From NCBI RefSeq assembly GCF_000379665.1, contig NZ_KB903368.1:280899-344898 (forward strand): 64,000 bases of DNA, in the 5' to 3' direction. The first letter of the stretch is position 1. The number at the start of each line of letters is the position of its first letter. Shown here piece by piece: positions 24,754 to 33,030 of this stretch. Under the pieces are notes generated by a model that was not told where the DNA came from, did not search any database, and saw only the letters and a program-made list of their open reading frames with translations. Source of the DNA: Butyricimonas synergistica DSM 23225 (GTDB lineage: Bacteria; Bacteroidota; Bacteroidia; Bacteroidales; Marinifilaceae). A program made the position numbers and the translations under genes.

Positions 24754-25911
24754 ATGAAAGAGAAGTCTACAAATGTAAAGGCTTTATTGCCTGTGTTATT
24801 CGGGTTTTTCATCATGGGATTTTGTGATGTGGTGGGAATATCCGTGGGTTTCGTGAAGAAAGATTTTCAATTGAGTGAAACGGTTGCCAATTTCCTGCCT
24901 TCCATGGTATTCCTGTGGTTTTTGCTGTTGGCGGTTCCGGCGGCGATATTCATGAATCGTGTGGGGCGGAAGAAGACGGTACTGGTGAGTATGCTCGTGA
25001 CCATCGTGGGAATGCTGATTCCCTTTGTCGAGTACAACATGGTCACTTGTTTCGTGGCATTTGCCCTGCTGGGTATCGGTAACACGATTTTGCAAGTATC
25101 GCTGAACCCGCTCTTGACCAACGTGGTGAAGGGCAACGTGCTAGCGAGCTCGCTCACTGCCGGGCAGGTGTTGAAGGCGGTTTCCTCGTTTTGCGGTCCG
25201 TTCATCGCCGCTTTCGCCGCTTCCGTGCTGGGAAATTGGCAGTACTTGTTCCCGATATTCGCGGTGCTGACGTTGCTGTCCACGCTTTGGCTGATGTCCG
25301 CGCGTATCCATGAAGATGGCGCGGAGCCGGAAGTTTCCTCGTGGGGCGGGACGTTCGGGTTGTTGAAGGACAGGACGATCTTCTTGCTTTTTCTCGGCAT
25401 CGTGTTCGTGGTCGGCGTGGACGTGGGGACGAACATGGTAGCTCCCAAGCTGTTGATCGAGCGGTGCGGGTTTACCGAGATCGAGTCGGCGGTGGGACCG
25501 AGTACCTATTTCGCCTTCCGCACGATCGGGGCGTTTATCGGGACATTTCTGCTTGCCCGCGTGTCGTGCCGGAAGTATTTCCAGGTGAATATTATGGTGG
25601 CTATCGCCGGGCTGCTGGCGTTGTTCTTCGTTGGCGGGCAATACGCTATTTTGGCGTTGGTCGCTCTCGTGGGGTTCACTTGTTCCAGCATTTTCTCGCT
25701 CGTTTTCTCCATGGCTATACAAGCCCGCCCGGAGAAAGCAAACGGCATATCCGGTCTGATGGTAACCGGTATATTCGGGGGAGCCGTCGTGCCGCCGCTG
25801 ATGGGTTACCTTACCGATCTGCTTGGCAGCCAGGCGGGGTCGCTTCTGGTGATCCTCGGTTGCCTCTGTTACCTGCTTTACTGCTCCTTCGGGATCAAGG
25901 TGAAAGCGTGA
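24754..25911 (+). CDS. MFS transporter, sugar permease-like
   Basis: About 385 residues from the ATG used here (a TTG 24 bases upstream gives a spurious leader). Twelve hydrophobic helices with an MFS loop 2-3 motif at FMNRVGRKKTVLVSM. The start (FGFFIMGFCDVVGISVGFVK) and NPLLTNVVKG resemble the fucose/glucose-galactose (FucP-like) branch of the family. A ROK-family kinase and a glutamine-synthetase-like gene follow in the same direction with 28- and 41-base gaps, so sugar or amino-sugar uptake with phosphorylation is the simplest reading. Confidence 0.85.
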   Translation: MKEKSTNVKALLPVLFGFFIMGFCDVVGISVGFVKKDFQLSETVANFLPSMVFLWFLLLAVPAAIFMNRVGRKKTVLVSMLVTIVGMLIPFVEYNMVTCFVAFALLGIGNTILQVSLNPLLTNVVKGNVLASSLTAGQVLKAVSSFCGPFIAAFAASVLGNWQYLFPIFAVLTLLSTLWLMSARIHEDGAEPEVSSWGGTFGLLKDRTIFLLFLGIVFVVGVDVGTNMVAPKLLIERCGFTEIESAVGPSTYFAFRTIGAFIGTFLLARVSCRKYFQVNIMVAIAGLLALFFVGGQYAILALVALVGFTCSSIFSLVFSMAIQARPEKANGISGLMVTGIFGGAVVPPLMGYLTDLLGSQAGSLLVILGCLCYLLYCSFGIKVKA

Positions 25912-25939
25912 ATCGTCAATCTTAAATCATAAATATAGC

Positions 25940-27037
25940 ATGTACCAGTTTGACAAAAGAATAGTGATGACGTTGGATGCCGGGGGAACGAATTTCGTGT
26001 TCTCGGCGATACAGTCCAACGAGGAGATCGTGGAACCGCTCACGTTGCCTTCCAACGGGAATGATCTTGAAAAATGCCTGGCGACGATGGTCACGGGCTT
26101 CTCGGCAATCCGCGAGAGGCTGGCGGACGCTCCCGTGGCGATCAGTTTCGCCTTTCCCGGTCCGGCGGATTACGTGAACGGGATTATCGGTGACTTGAAG
26201 AATCTGCCCGCTTTCCAGGGAGGCGTGGCGTTGAAGGCTTTCCTTGAACGGGAGTTCGGGATACCCGTGTTTATCAATAATGACGGCGACCTTTTCGCTT
26301 ACGGCGAGGCGTTGGCGGGTGCACTGCCCGAGGTGAACCGGATGTTGCAGGAGGCGGGAAAAGGCAAGGTGTACAAGAATTTGATCGGCATCACGCTGGG
26401 CACGGGGTTCGGGGGCGGCGTGGTCCGTGATCGGGAACTGTTTCTCGGGGACAACGGGGTCGCCGCCGAGGTATGGGTGTTGCGCGACAAGCGGGAACCC
26501 CGCTACGGCGTGGAGGAAGGAATCTCTATCCGTGCCATCCGGCGTGGATATGCCCGGTTGTCGGGTGACGAGCGGGATTTGACACCGAGGGATATTTTCG
26601 ATATAGCCGAGGGTACGCTCGACGGCGACCGGGAGGCGGCTCGCGAGGCTTTCGCCCGTGCCGGGGAGGTGCTGGGAGAGGCTATCGCCTCGATGAACGC
26701 CGTGGTGGACGGGGTCATCGTGATCGGTGGCGGCATCGTGGCGGCACATAAATACTTGATGCCCGCCGTGATGCGAGAGTTGAACGGCTCGTTGTGCATG
26801 TATGACGGCAGCCCGGTGGATCGCATGGAGATGAAAGCTTTCTTCCTCGACGACCCGCGTGACCGGGAAGCGTTTCTCGCCCCAACCACGAAACAAATCC
26901 TTATCCCCGGGACGACGGAAACTGTGGATTACGACCCCGTGAAACGTGCTGCCGTCCTCGTCACGCGGCTGGGCACGAGCAAGGCAATCGCTTTCGGGGC
27001 TTACGCCTTTGCGCTGAACGAGTTGGATAGAGGATAG
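25940..27037 (+). CDS. ROK-family sugar kinase-like protein
   Basis: A 365-residue protein with the ASKHA/ROK fold. The phosphate-1 motif is LDAGGTNFVFSAIQ (about 12-25), the catalytic Asp lies in INNDGDLFAYGEAL, phosphate-2 is ITLGTGFGGGVV, and the adenosine loop is VIVIGGGIVAAHKYL. The ROK zinc motif (CxCGxxGCxE) is absent: the equivalent region reads WVLRDKREPRYGVEEG without any Cys. Such zinc-less ROK proteins occur in Bacteroidales. No N-terminal helix-turn-helix is present, so it is a kinase and not a repressor. It probably phosphorylates the sugar imported by the upstream MFS protein; specificity is unknown. Confidence 0.85.
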   Translation: MYQFDKRIVMTLDAGGTNFVFSAIQSNEEIVEPLTLPSNGNDLEKCLATMVTGFSAIRERLADAPVAISFAFPGPADYVNGIIGDLKNLPAFQGGVALKAFLEREFGIPVFINNDGDLFAYGEALAGALPEVNRMLQEAGKGKVYKNLIGITLGTGFGGGVVRDRELFLGDNGVAAEVWVLRDKREPRYGVEEGISIRAIRRGYARLSGDERDLTPRDIFDIAEGTLDGDREAAREAFARAGEVLGEAIASMNAVVDGVIVIGGGIVAAHKYLMPAVMRELNGSLCMYDGSPVDRMEMKAFFLDDPRDREAFLAPTTKQILIPGTTETVDYDPVKRAAVLVTRLGTSKAIAFGAYAFALNELDRG

Positions 27038-27078
27038 CTTACATTTTACTCTAAACTTTAAATTTAAAACTTACTTGT

Positions 27079-28584
27079 ATGAACTCGGATTATTCATTGA
27101 ACCCGCACGTTTTGTCGCGTTACTTGCATAAGGAACCGAAGTATTTTACCAAAGAAGATATCATTCGTTACGTTAGAGAGAATGATATCGAGATGATTAA
27201 TTTCCGTTATCCCGGGGCAGACGGGCGGTTGAAGACGCTGAATTTTATTATTAACAGTCTTGAGCATCTTGACAATATACTGACCTGCGGGGAACGGGTG
27301 GACGGGTCGAGCCTTTTCCCTTATATCGAGGCGGGATCGAGTGACCTTTACGTGTTGCCCCGTTATCGTACGGCATTCCTCAACCCGTTCAGCGATATCC
27401 CGGCGGTAGATATACTTTGCAGTTTTTACACGAAGGATGGCAAGCCTCTCGAGATGTCACCGGAGTACACGATGCGAAAGGCGCACGAGGCGTTGCGGCA
27501 GGTGACAGGGTTGGAATACGAGGTGATGGGCGAGTTGGAATACTACGTGGTTACCGATACGGAGCCGTTGTACGGGACTCCCGACCAGCGGGGATACCAC
27601 GAGTCGACGCCATTCTGTAAGGGACAGGAGTTGCGCACGTTGGCGATGAAGTATATCGCTTCTACCGGGGGACTGATCAAATACGGGCATTCCGAGGTCG
27701 GTAATTTCACGTTGGACGCGCGATCGTTCGAGCAGAACGAGATTGAATTTCTACCCACGCGCATGGAGGACGCCGCCGACCAGTTGATGATTGCCAAATG
27801 GATTCTCCGCACGCTGGCGCACGAGTACGGGGTAGACCTGACGTTTGCCCCGAAGATCACCGTGGGCAAGGCGGGTAGCGGTATGCATATTCACACCCGC
27901 CTCACCCGTGACGGCAAGAACGTGCTGGTGGAGAACGGCAAGCTGACGGATACCGCCCTGAAGGCGATCGCCGGGTATCTCGACCTGGCTCCCTCGTTGA
28001 CGGCTTTCGGCAACACGAACCCGTCGTCATATTTCCGTTTGGTTCCTCACCAGGAGGCTCCCACGAATATCTGCTGGGGTGACCGCAACCGTTCGGTGCT
28101 GGTGCGCGTGCCTCTCGGCTGGACGAGCGGGGCTGCCAATATGTTGCAGGATGCTAACCCGCGGGAACTGGTGGAAGAGCGTGATTATAGCAACAAGCAA
28201 ACCGTGGAATTCCGTTGCCCGGACGGATCGGCGGATGTCTATCTGCTGATAGCGGGACTTGCCGTTGCCGCCCGCCACGGTTTCGAGATGGAGAACGCCT
28301 TGCAATACGCCCGTGACCGTTACGTGGACGTGAATATCTTCGATGATGCCAACAAGGCGGTTGCCGACCGGTTGAGCCATCTCCCTGCTTCCTGTCACGA
28401 GTCAGCCCTCTGCCTGGAACAACAGCGCGGCGTGTACGAGGAATACGACGTGTTCGCCCCCGGGTTGATTGACGGTGTTATCGCCATGCTCCGGAAATAC
28501 AATGATGCTAATCTTCGTGAACAACTCAAGAATGAGGAGGTGGGGATGGAGGAACTCGTGGAGAGGTATTATTATTGCGGATGA
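27079..28584 (+). CDS. Glutamine synthetase family protein (type I-like)
   Basis: A 501-residue protein with both glutamine synthetase domains. The N-terminal beta-grasp domain includes MINFRYPGADGRLKTLNFII. The catalytic domain shows GKAGSGMHIHTRLTRDGKN (metal and glutamate site), YFRLVPHQEAPTNICWGDRN and RSVLVRVP (ATP and substrate site), and the VEFRCPDGSADVYLLIAG segment. All main ligand-binding motifs are present, but VEFRCPDGSAD replaces the usual E-x-R-x-PD-x-x-xNPY, and the protein is longer than the 440-470 residues of classical GlnA. It may be a true GlnA or a gamma-glutamyl ligase acting on another amine; its position after an MFS and a ROK gene makes the second worth considering. 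A bidirectional terminator follows. Confidence 0.85.
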   Translation: MNSDYSLNPHVLSRYLHKEPKYFTKEDIIRYVRENDIEMINFRYPGADGRLKTLNFIINSLEHLDNILTCGERVDGSSLFPYIEAGSSDLYVLPRYRTAFLNPFSDIPAVDILCSFYTKDGKPLEMSPEYTMRKAHEALRQVTGLEYEVMGELEYYVVTDTEPLYGTPDQRGYHESTPFCKGQELRTLAMKYIASTGGLIKYGHSEVGNFTLDARSFEQNEIEFLPTRMEDAADQLMIAKWILRTLAHEYGVDLTFAPKITVGKAGSGMHIHTRLTRDGKNVLVENGKLTDTALKAIAGYLDLAPSLTAFGNTNPSSYFRLVPHQEAPTNICWGDRNRSVLVRVPLGWTSGAANMLQDANPRELVEERDYSNKQTVEFRCPDGSADVYLLIAGLAVAARHGFEMENALQYARDRYVDVNIFDDANKAVADRLSHLPASCHESALCLEQQRGVYEEYDVFAPGLIDGVIAMLRKYNDANLREQLKNEEVGMEELVERYYYCG

Positions 28585-28633
28585 AGCGATCGATGCTGTG
28601 ATTTAGTGATTGCCGATTTGGTGATTTTAGATT

Positions 28634-28681
28634 AAAAAGATTACCGAAGCTGGAATACTCTCCGGCTTCGGTAATCTTTTT
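28634..28681. terminator. Bidirectional terminator between converging genes
   Basis: A 17-bp perfect arm (28634-28650 with 28665-28681), extended inward by a few more pairs, begins with five As and ends with five Ts, so it can act on both strands. It separates the glutamine-synthetase operon from the converging M3 peptidase gene. Confidence 0.9.
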
Positions 28682-28697
28682 AATTTGCGTCTAAAAA

Positions 28698-30788
28698 TTA
28701 ATTCAGTCCGCTTCGTTCCAGTAACGCGTCGACGGTCGGTTCCTGTCCGCGGAAACGCTTGTAGAGCGTCATCGGGTTCTCGGAAGCGCCTTTCTCCAAC
28801 ACTTCATGGCGGAATGACTCGGCGGTTGCCCGGTCGAAAATACCGCGTTGTTTGAACAGCGAGAAGGCATCGGCATCGAGTACTTCCGCCCACTTGTAGC
28901 CATAGTAACCGGCGGCGTATCCCCCGGCAAAGATGTGCCCGAAGGCGGGCGAGAAGGCGGTGCCTTTCACGAGGGGCATGATCTCCGTGCGTCCCATGGC
29001 TCGTTGTTCGAAGTCAACGAGGGATTCGGTAACGGGAGCGGTGATCGTGTGCCATGCCATGTCCACCATGCCGAAGCTCAGCTGGCGGTCGCTGCCGTAT
29101 CCCGCTTGGAAGTTGGACGAACGTTTGATCTTGTCGATGTACTCTTGCGGGATGGTTTCGCCCGTCTGGTAGTGGGTTGCCCACGTGTCCAGCCATTCTT
29201 TTTCGAGGGCGTAGTTTTCCATGAATTGCGAGGGCAATTCCACGAAGTCGCGGGACACGCCGTCCATCGAGGTTGAACCGTAGGTGCATTTACCGAAGAT
29301 GCCGTGCAGGGCGTGACCGAACTCGTGGAGAAAGGTAGTTACCTCGCTGAACGTCAGTAACGACGGTTTCGTGTCGGTCGGTTTCGTGAAGTTCATCACG
29401 AGGGATACCAGCGGGCGTTGGTCTTTGCCGTCTACCATTTTTTGTCCCCGGAAAGCGGTCATCCACGCGCCCCCGCCCTTGCTCTCGCGCGGGAAGAAGT
29501 CGGTGTAAAGCACGGCGAGGAACGAACCGTCATTGTCGTAGACCTCGTAGGTTTTCACCTCGGGGTGGTACAGCGGGATGTTCGTCACTTCCTTGAAGGT
29601 GATGCCGTAGAGGCGCGTGGCAAGGTCGAACACGCCGCGTTGCGCGTTTTCCAGCTTGAAATAGGGGCGCAGCATCTCGTCGTCGAGGGCGTATTTTTCT
29701 TGCATCAGTTTATTGGAATAGTACGACCAGTCCCAACGTTGCAGTTCGCCCTTGAGTCCCTGTGCACGGGCGTATTTCTCCACTTCCGCCTTGTCCGCCA
29801 GGGCGTGGCGGTGCGATGCCTCGTGCAGTTGGTCGATGAAGTCGTTGACGATCTCGGGGGTATTCGCCATGCGGTCGGTCAGGGCGTAGTCGGCGTAGGT
29901 GGGGTATCCCAGCAATTTCGCCTTTTCGAGGCGCAGTGCCGTGATGCGTTTTACCACGCTTTCGTTGTTGTATTCATTGTCGCGGTACGCGCGGGAGGCG
30001 TTGGCACGGTACATTTGCTCGCGGAGGGCACGGTTGTCGGCGTATTTCATGAAGGGTGCCATGCTGGGGTAGTGGAGGGTGAACACCCATCCTTCTTTAC
30101 CGCGTTGCTTGGCGGTCATCGCTGCCATTTCCTTCACTCCCTCGGGAAGTCCCGCGAGGTCTTTCTCGTCGGTGACGAGCATCTCGAAATCGTTCGTTTC
30201 CGCCAGTTCGTTCTTGTCGAACGTGAGGCTTAGTTTCGACAGTTCCACGGAGATTTCCTTGAAACGTTCCTTGGCGTCGCCCTCTAGGTTCGCCCCCCCG
30301 TCGATGAAGGATTTCCACGTGTTCTCGAGCAGGGTAGCCTGTTCCGTCGTGAGGTTCAGACCCTCTTTTTGCTCGTGTACTTGTTTCACGCGGGCGAATA
30401 ATGCCGGGTTCATGTATATCGCGTTGCTGTAAGCGGTGAGCTTCGGCGACACGTTTTGCGCTATATCTTGCATCACGCTGTCCGTGAGGCAGGCGTTCAG
30501 GTTGAAAAATATACCTGCCACGTCGCCCAGACGTTTGCCGGCGCCGTCCAGTGCCGCGATGGTGTTGTCGAAAGTGGGTGTTTCCTTCGAGTTGGCGATA
30601 AGGTCGATTTCCCGTTGTGCTTCCTCGATGGCAGCATCAAAAGCAGGTTCGTAATGTTCCGCCTTGATCTTATCGAAAGGCGGCGTCTGGTGGGGAGTGG
30701 CGAAATCCGTCAGCAACGGGTTCTGCTCTGTCTTCCCGCAAGATGCCACAAGTAAAATAATTGCAGCCATAGATAATGTTTTTCTCAT
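28698..30788 (-). CDS. dcp: M3-family peptidyl-dipeptidase Dcp, lipoprotein form
   Basis: A 696-residue M3 metallopeptidase. The signal peptide ends in a lipobox (LLVASC, Cys17), then the typical NPLLTDFATPHQTPPFDKIK start of Dcp proteins. The zinc motif is TTFLHEFGHALHGIFG with His488, Glu489 and His492; the third ligand and following ELPSQFMENY (matching the E-x-P-S-Q-x-x-E motif of Dcp) are intact. It removes C-terminal dipeptides from oligopeptides, here probably in the periplasm. It is a monocistronic minus-strand gene and is unrelated in layout to the SusCD loci. Full length for the family, with no signs of damage. Confidence 0.93.
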   Translation of the reverse strand: MRKTLSMAAIILLVASCGKTEQNPLLTDFATPHQTPPFDKIKAEHYEPAFDAAIEEAQREIDLIANSKETPTFDNTIAALDGAGKRLGDVAGIFFNLNACLTDSVMQDIAQNVSPKLTAYSNAIYMNPALFARVKQVHEQKEGLNLTTEQATLLENTWKSFIDGGANLEGDAKERFKEISVELSKLSLTFDKNELAETNDFEMLVTDEKDLAGLPEGVKEMAAMTAKQRGKEGWVFTLHYPSMAPFMKYADNRALREQMYRANASRAYRDNEYNNESVVKRITALRLEKAKLLGYPTYADYALTDRMANTPEIVNDFIDQLHEASHRHALADKAEVEKYARAQGLKGELQRWDWSYYSNKLMQEKYALDDEMLRPYFKLENAQRGVFDLATRLYGITFKEVTNIPLYHPEVKTYEVYDNDGSFLAVLYTDFFPRESKGGGAWMTAFRGQKMVDGKDQRPLVSLVMNFTKPTDTKPSLLTFSEVTTFLHEFGHALHGIFGKCTYGSTSMDGVSRDFVELPSQFMENYALEKEWLDTWATHYQTGETIPQEYIDKIKRSSNFQAGYGSDRQLSFGMVDMAWHTITAPVTESLVDFEQRAMGRTEIMPLVKGTAFSPAFGHIFAGGYAAGYYGYKWAEVLDADAFSLFKQRGIFDRATAESFRHEVLEKGASENPMTLYKRFRGQEPTVDALLERSGLN

Positions 30789-30823
30789 GTTATAATAATT
30801 TGTTATTACTCTAATTCGAGGTG

Positions 30824-30831
30824 CGAAGTTA
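30824..30831 (-). promoter_or_regulatory. Probable -7 box (TAACTTCG) for dcp
   Basis: On the minus strand TAACTTCGCA lies 35 bases before the ATG. It matches TAnnTTTG with C for the third T, a variant seen before several genes in this window. Confidence 0.4.
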
Positions 30832-30913
30832 CGAAAAGTTTATAAAGTTACGAGGTTTGGCGGGTAATAGATTAAGGTTAGGCTATCTTTCCTCTATCTT
30901 ATGGAGGAATCAT

Positions 30914-30972
30914 GAACCAAGCATAAACGTAGCATAGACGATGATTTACGTTTATGCTACGTTTATGGTTCG
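30914..30972. repeat. Palindromic element of 11-nt units (element B)
   Basis: GCATAAACG (30921) and GCATAGACG (30932) are 11 bases apart; TACGTTTATGC (30947) and TACGTTTATGG (30958) are their inverted counterparts, also 11 apart. A 15-bp perfect arm (30922-30936 with 30953-30967) is extended by GAACCA/TGGTTC with a 3-nt bulge. It lies between the divergent end of dcp and the 3' end of the next minus-strand gene. Confidence 0.7.
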
Positions 30973-31029
30973 AAGATGCCACGTTCATGGGGTAGGGAAT
31001 GGGTAGCCCCGCCATGGGTGACAGGTAGG

Positions 31030-31536
31030 TTAACGATTTTTCTTTCCCTTGAACACGATCTTCGGTTCCACGACGAAGGGAATGATCGAAACCGTGGCAT
31101 TTAAGTTCAGGCTGTCGTGTTGCACTTTTCCCTCGTGCGAGTAGGACATCTTGCGTGTGCCGACATTGACGTTGCCGCTGCCCTTGAGGCTAAAGGCGTC
31201 GCCGGAGGAGGTGGCGGTTGCTGATGCCGGGTCTACCGTGATGCCGCGCACGGGCATGGTGAAGTTCACCAGCTTGAGGGCGAGCGTGCCGTTCGAGTCC
31301 GCGGTGATCTCGATGCCGCAGGGGATGGGACCTTCCGGTATCATGCCTTTCGCCTCGGGGGGAACCATGGCTTTCACGTGGTCGGACAGCACGATGGTAG
31401 CTTCGCCGCGGTATACCCCGGGCAGTTTGTCTATGTCGCCCGCGTGGTGGTCGGAACAGCTGTTGCAGGAGGTGAATAAAACGGGTGCCGGCACGAAAAC
31501 GAGAAGCAAGAGTGTAAAGAATAGGTTCTTGTTCAT
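31030..31536 (-). CDS. Calycin-like lipoprotein, divergent pair member 1
   Basis: A 168-residue lipoprotein (VLFTSC, Cys about 24). The mature part has a GVYRGEATIVL start and alternating beta strands, as in the calycin-like domain of Bacteroidales proteins (lipocalin-like barrels). It aligns loosely along its whole length with the divergently transcribed neighbour: GVYRGEATI against GTYNGKAYI, VNFTMPVRGI against TDFELPTGQK, and the shared VxxKxVFKGKK/VTYKAKK end. Function unknown. An in-frame CxxC-like cluster (CNSC) lies right at the lipidation site and is unlikely to be redox-active. Confidence 0.75.
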   Translation of the reverse strand: MNKNLFFTLLLLVFVPAPVLFTSCNSCSDHHAGDIDKLPGVYRGEATIVLSDHVKAMVPPEAKGMIPEGPIPCGIEITADSNGTLALKLVNFTMPVRGITVDPASATATSSGDAFSLKGSGNVNVGTRKMSYSHEGKVQHDSLNLNATVSIIPFVVEPKIVFKGKKNR

Positions 31537-31556
31537 GAACTGTTGATTTATTTTTG

Positions 31557-31564
31557 TACTTTCG
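31557..31564 (+). promoter_or_regulatory. Possible -7 box (TACTTTCG)
   Basis: TACTTTCG lies 43 bases before the ATG of the plus-strand calycin-like gene, in the short region shared by two divergent genes. An overlapping TATTTTTG at 31549-31556 is an alternative. Confidence 0.35.
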
Positions 31565-31607
31565 GGGGCTAAAAATAGAAACTTTTAGACGAAAAACCAT
31601 CAAGTAT

Positions 31608-32066
31608 ATGAAAATTATAGGACAATTGCTTCTCGTTTTGCTTGTTACTGCCGGAATTGCCGGGGTGACCCGGGTGGAGGCGAAAGACAAGAAAGACCAC
31701 GGGGCTGCCGTTTCCGGAACGTACAACGGGAAGGCTTATATCGAGATCATGCAGCGGGAAATGCCCTTGAAACTGGAATTGAAACGGACGCACCGGGATA
31801 GCGTGGAGGTGGTGGTGACCGATTTCGAGCTTCCCACGGGGCAAAAGTTCAGCTACCGTTCCGGCAGGGTGTCGGTAAAGCCGGAAGTGAAGGACGGCAA
31901 GACGGTGTACCGGTTGAATATTACCTTTACTTATAATTATAACAATATGCCGATGCGCGTGACCGCCACGGGGACGATTACCGACGGTCAGCTGGATTCC
32001 ACGGTAAAGGCCACGATCATGGATGCCATGGAAACGAAGGTAACTTACAAGGCGAAAAAGGTTTAA
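31608..32066 (+). CDS. Calycin-like secreted protein, divergent pair member 2
   Basis: About 152 residues from the ATG used here, which gives a normal signal peptide (IIGQLLLVLLVTAGIAGV); codons further upstream make no sensible start. The mature part begins with a charged KDKKDHG linker and then GTYNGKAYIEIMQREMPLKL, beta-rich, like its divergent neighbour, and ends in a basic KAKKV. It lacks a lipobox, so it is expected to be soluble in the periplasm, unlike its paralogue. The pair probably arose by inverted duplication and diverged strongly. Confidence 0.75.
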   Translation: MKIIGQLLLVLLVTAGIAGVTRVEAKDKKDHGAAVSGTYNGKAYIEIMQREMPLKLELKRTHRDSVEVVVTDFELPTGQKFSYRSGRVSVKPEVKDGKTVYRLNITFTYNYNNMPMRVTATGTITDGQLDSTVKATIMDAMETKVTYKAKKV

Positions 32067-32092
32067 GCATAATATTTTGATAAATAGTGTAG

Positions 32093-32132
32093 ATAAAACA
32101 GGTTAAATCGAAAAGTTTAGCCTGTTTTATTA
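32093..32132 (+). terminator. Intrinsic terminator before locus 2
   Basis: ATAAAACAGGTTAAA (32093-32107) pairs with TTTAGCCTGTTTTAT (32116-32130) with one wobble and an 8-nt loop. It isolates locus 2 from the calycin-like gene. Confidence 0.75.
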
Positions 32133-32150
32133 TTGTGCCGTTTTTTTTTC

Positions 32151-32158
32151 TACATTCG
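32151..32158 (+). promoter_or_regulatory. Probable -7 box (TACATTCG) for sigma gene 2
   Basis: TACATTCG lies 25 bases before the ATG and just after the terminator. The -33 box is not clear (nearest ATTG is too close). Confidence 0.45.
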
Positions 32159-32183
32159 CGGGTGTTACTTCGGGGAACGGCAA

Positions 32184-32777
32184 ATGAAATATGAAGAAAA
32201 AGATATAATCAATCTCCTGAAAAAGGGAAACGTGGCGTGCGTGAAGATGCTATTTGATAACTATTACCAGATGCTGTGCGTGTTCGCCTTGCGTTTTTTG
32301 CACTCGTTCGAGGATGCGGAGGACGTGGTGCAGGATGTGTTTGTCGATTTCTGGGAGAAGAAGAAGGGAACGACATTCCGCGGGGCGTTGAAATCTTATC
32401 TATTCGGGGCGGTGCAGAAAGCTGCCTTGTATCACGAGCGGAGTGCGGGGCACATGGTGTTTGAAGAAATCGACTCGTATGCCGGTTTGCTGGCTGACGA
32501 GATTTCAGAGGAACGGGAAGAAGAACTGATAGCCCGAAAGGAGAAATTGTACAAGGAAATTCAACTTTTGCCCGAGAAATGCCGGGAAGTCTTCATGGCA
32601 ATCGTGCTGGAAGGCTTGTCTTACAAGGAAACCGCCGAGAAACTGGATATTTCGGTCAACACGGTGAAGACTCATTATGCGCGAGCTTTGAAACAGTTGC
32701 GTGACAATCTGGATACGATTATTCTATTGTTCTTGCTTCACGGGAAAATCTCCCGGTCGTTCGTTCTGGCTGGTTAA
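32184..32777 (+). CDS. RNA polymerase ECF-type sigma factor, locus 2
   Basis: About 197 residues from the ATG at MKYEEKDIINLLKKGN; the longer frame would need a start inside the promoter. Region 2: MLFDNYYQMLCVFALRFLHS and DVVQDVFVDFWEKKK. Region 4: LLPEKCREVFMAIVLEGLSY and the helix-turn-helix KETAEKLDISVNTVKTHYAR. It ends in a hydrophobic tail (TIILLFLLHGKISRSFVLAG). FecR and SusC genes follow, giving the same regulatory triad as locus 1. A 253-base gap separates it from FecR, longer than in loci 1 and 3 and holding a degenerate 11-nt-phased repeat. Confidence 0.9.
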   Translation: MKYEEKDIINLLKKGNVACVKMLFDNYYQMLCVFALRFLHSFEDAEDVVQDVFVDFWEKKKGTTFRGALKSYLFGAVQKAALYHERSAGHMVFEEIDSYAGLLADEISEEREEELIARKEKLYKEIQLLPEKCREVFMAIVLEGLSYKETAEKLDISVNTVKTHYARALKQLRDNLDTIILLFLLHGKISRSFVLAG

Positions 32778-32881
32778 TGTGTTCAGCTCTTGTTTTTGGT
32801 TAAATTAACATTTAGTGGCATTCGTGTCAAAGATTGACGGGTAGATGAACTAATAACTTATCTACAATTATAGTAAAGTTA

Positions 32882-32934
32882 TCGTGAAGTAATATTTTAC
32901 TTGTTATAGCATTATCGTGTAGGACTCGTGTAGG
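32882..32934. repeat. Degenerate 11-nt-phased repeat (element D)
   Basis: TCGTG occurs at 32882, 32915 (33 bases later) and 32926 (11 later); TCGTGTAGG is exact at the last two. An AAGTAA/TTACTT hairpin lies between them. It is a weaker relative, by architecture only, of elements A, B and C. Confidence 0.35.
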
Positions 32935-33030
32935 GGGCGGCGGGGCATGGGAACATTTTCGGAAAAAATATCGTTTTCTTTTCACCCATTTCGATAAAAC
33001 CTGCAATATGTAGGAAAATGAAGTTGCTAT

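Noticed and set aside
25922..26896. 324-codon open frame on the minus strand
   Set aside because: Shadow of the ROK gene, whose phosphate motifs are clear on the plus strand.
29418..30233. 271-codon plus-strand frame inside dcp
   Set aside because: Antisense to the M3 peptidase; Val/Gly/His-rich with no recognisable domain.
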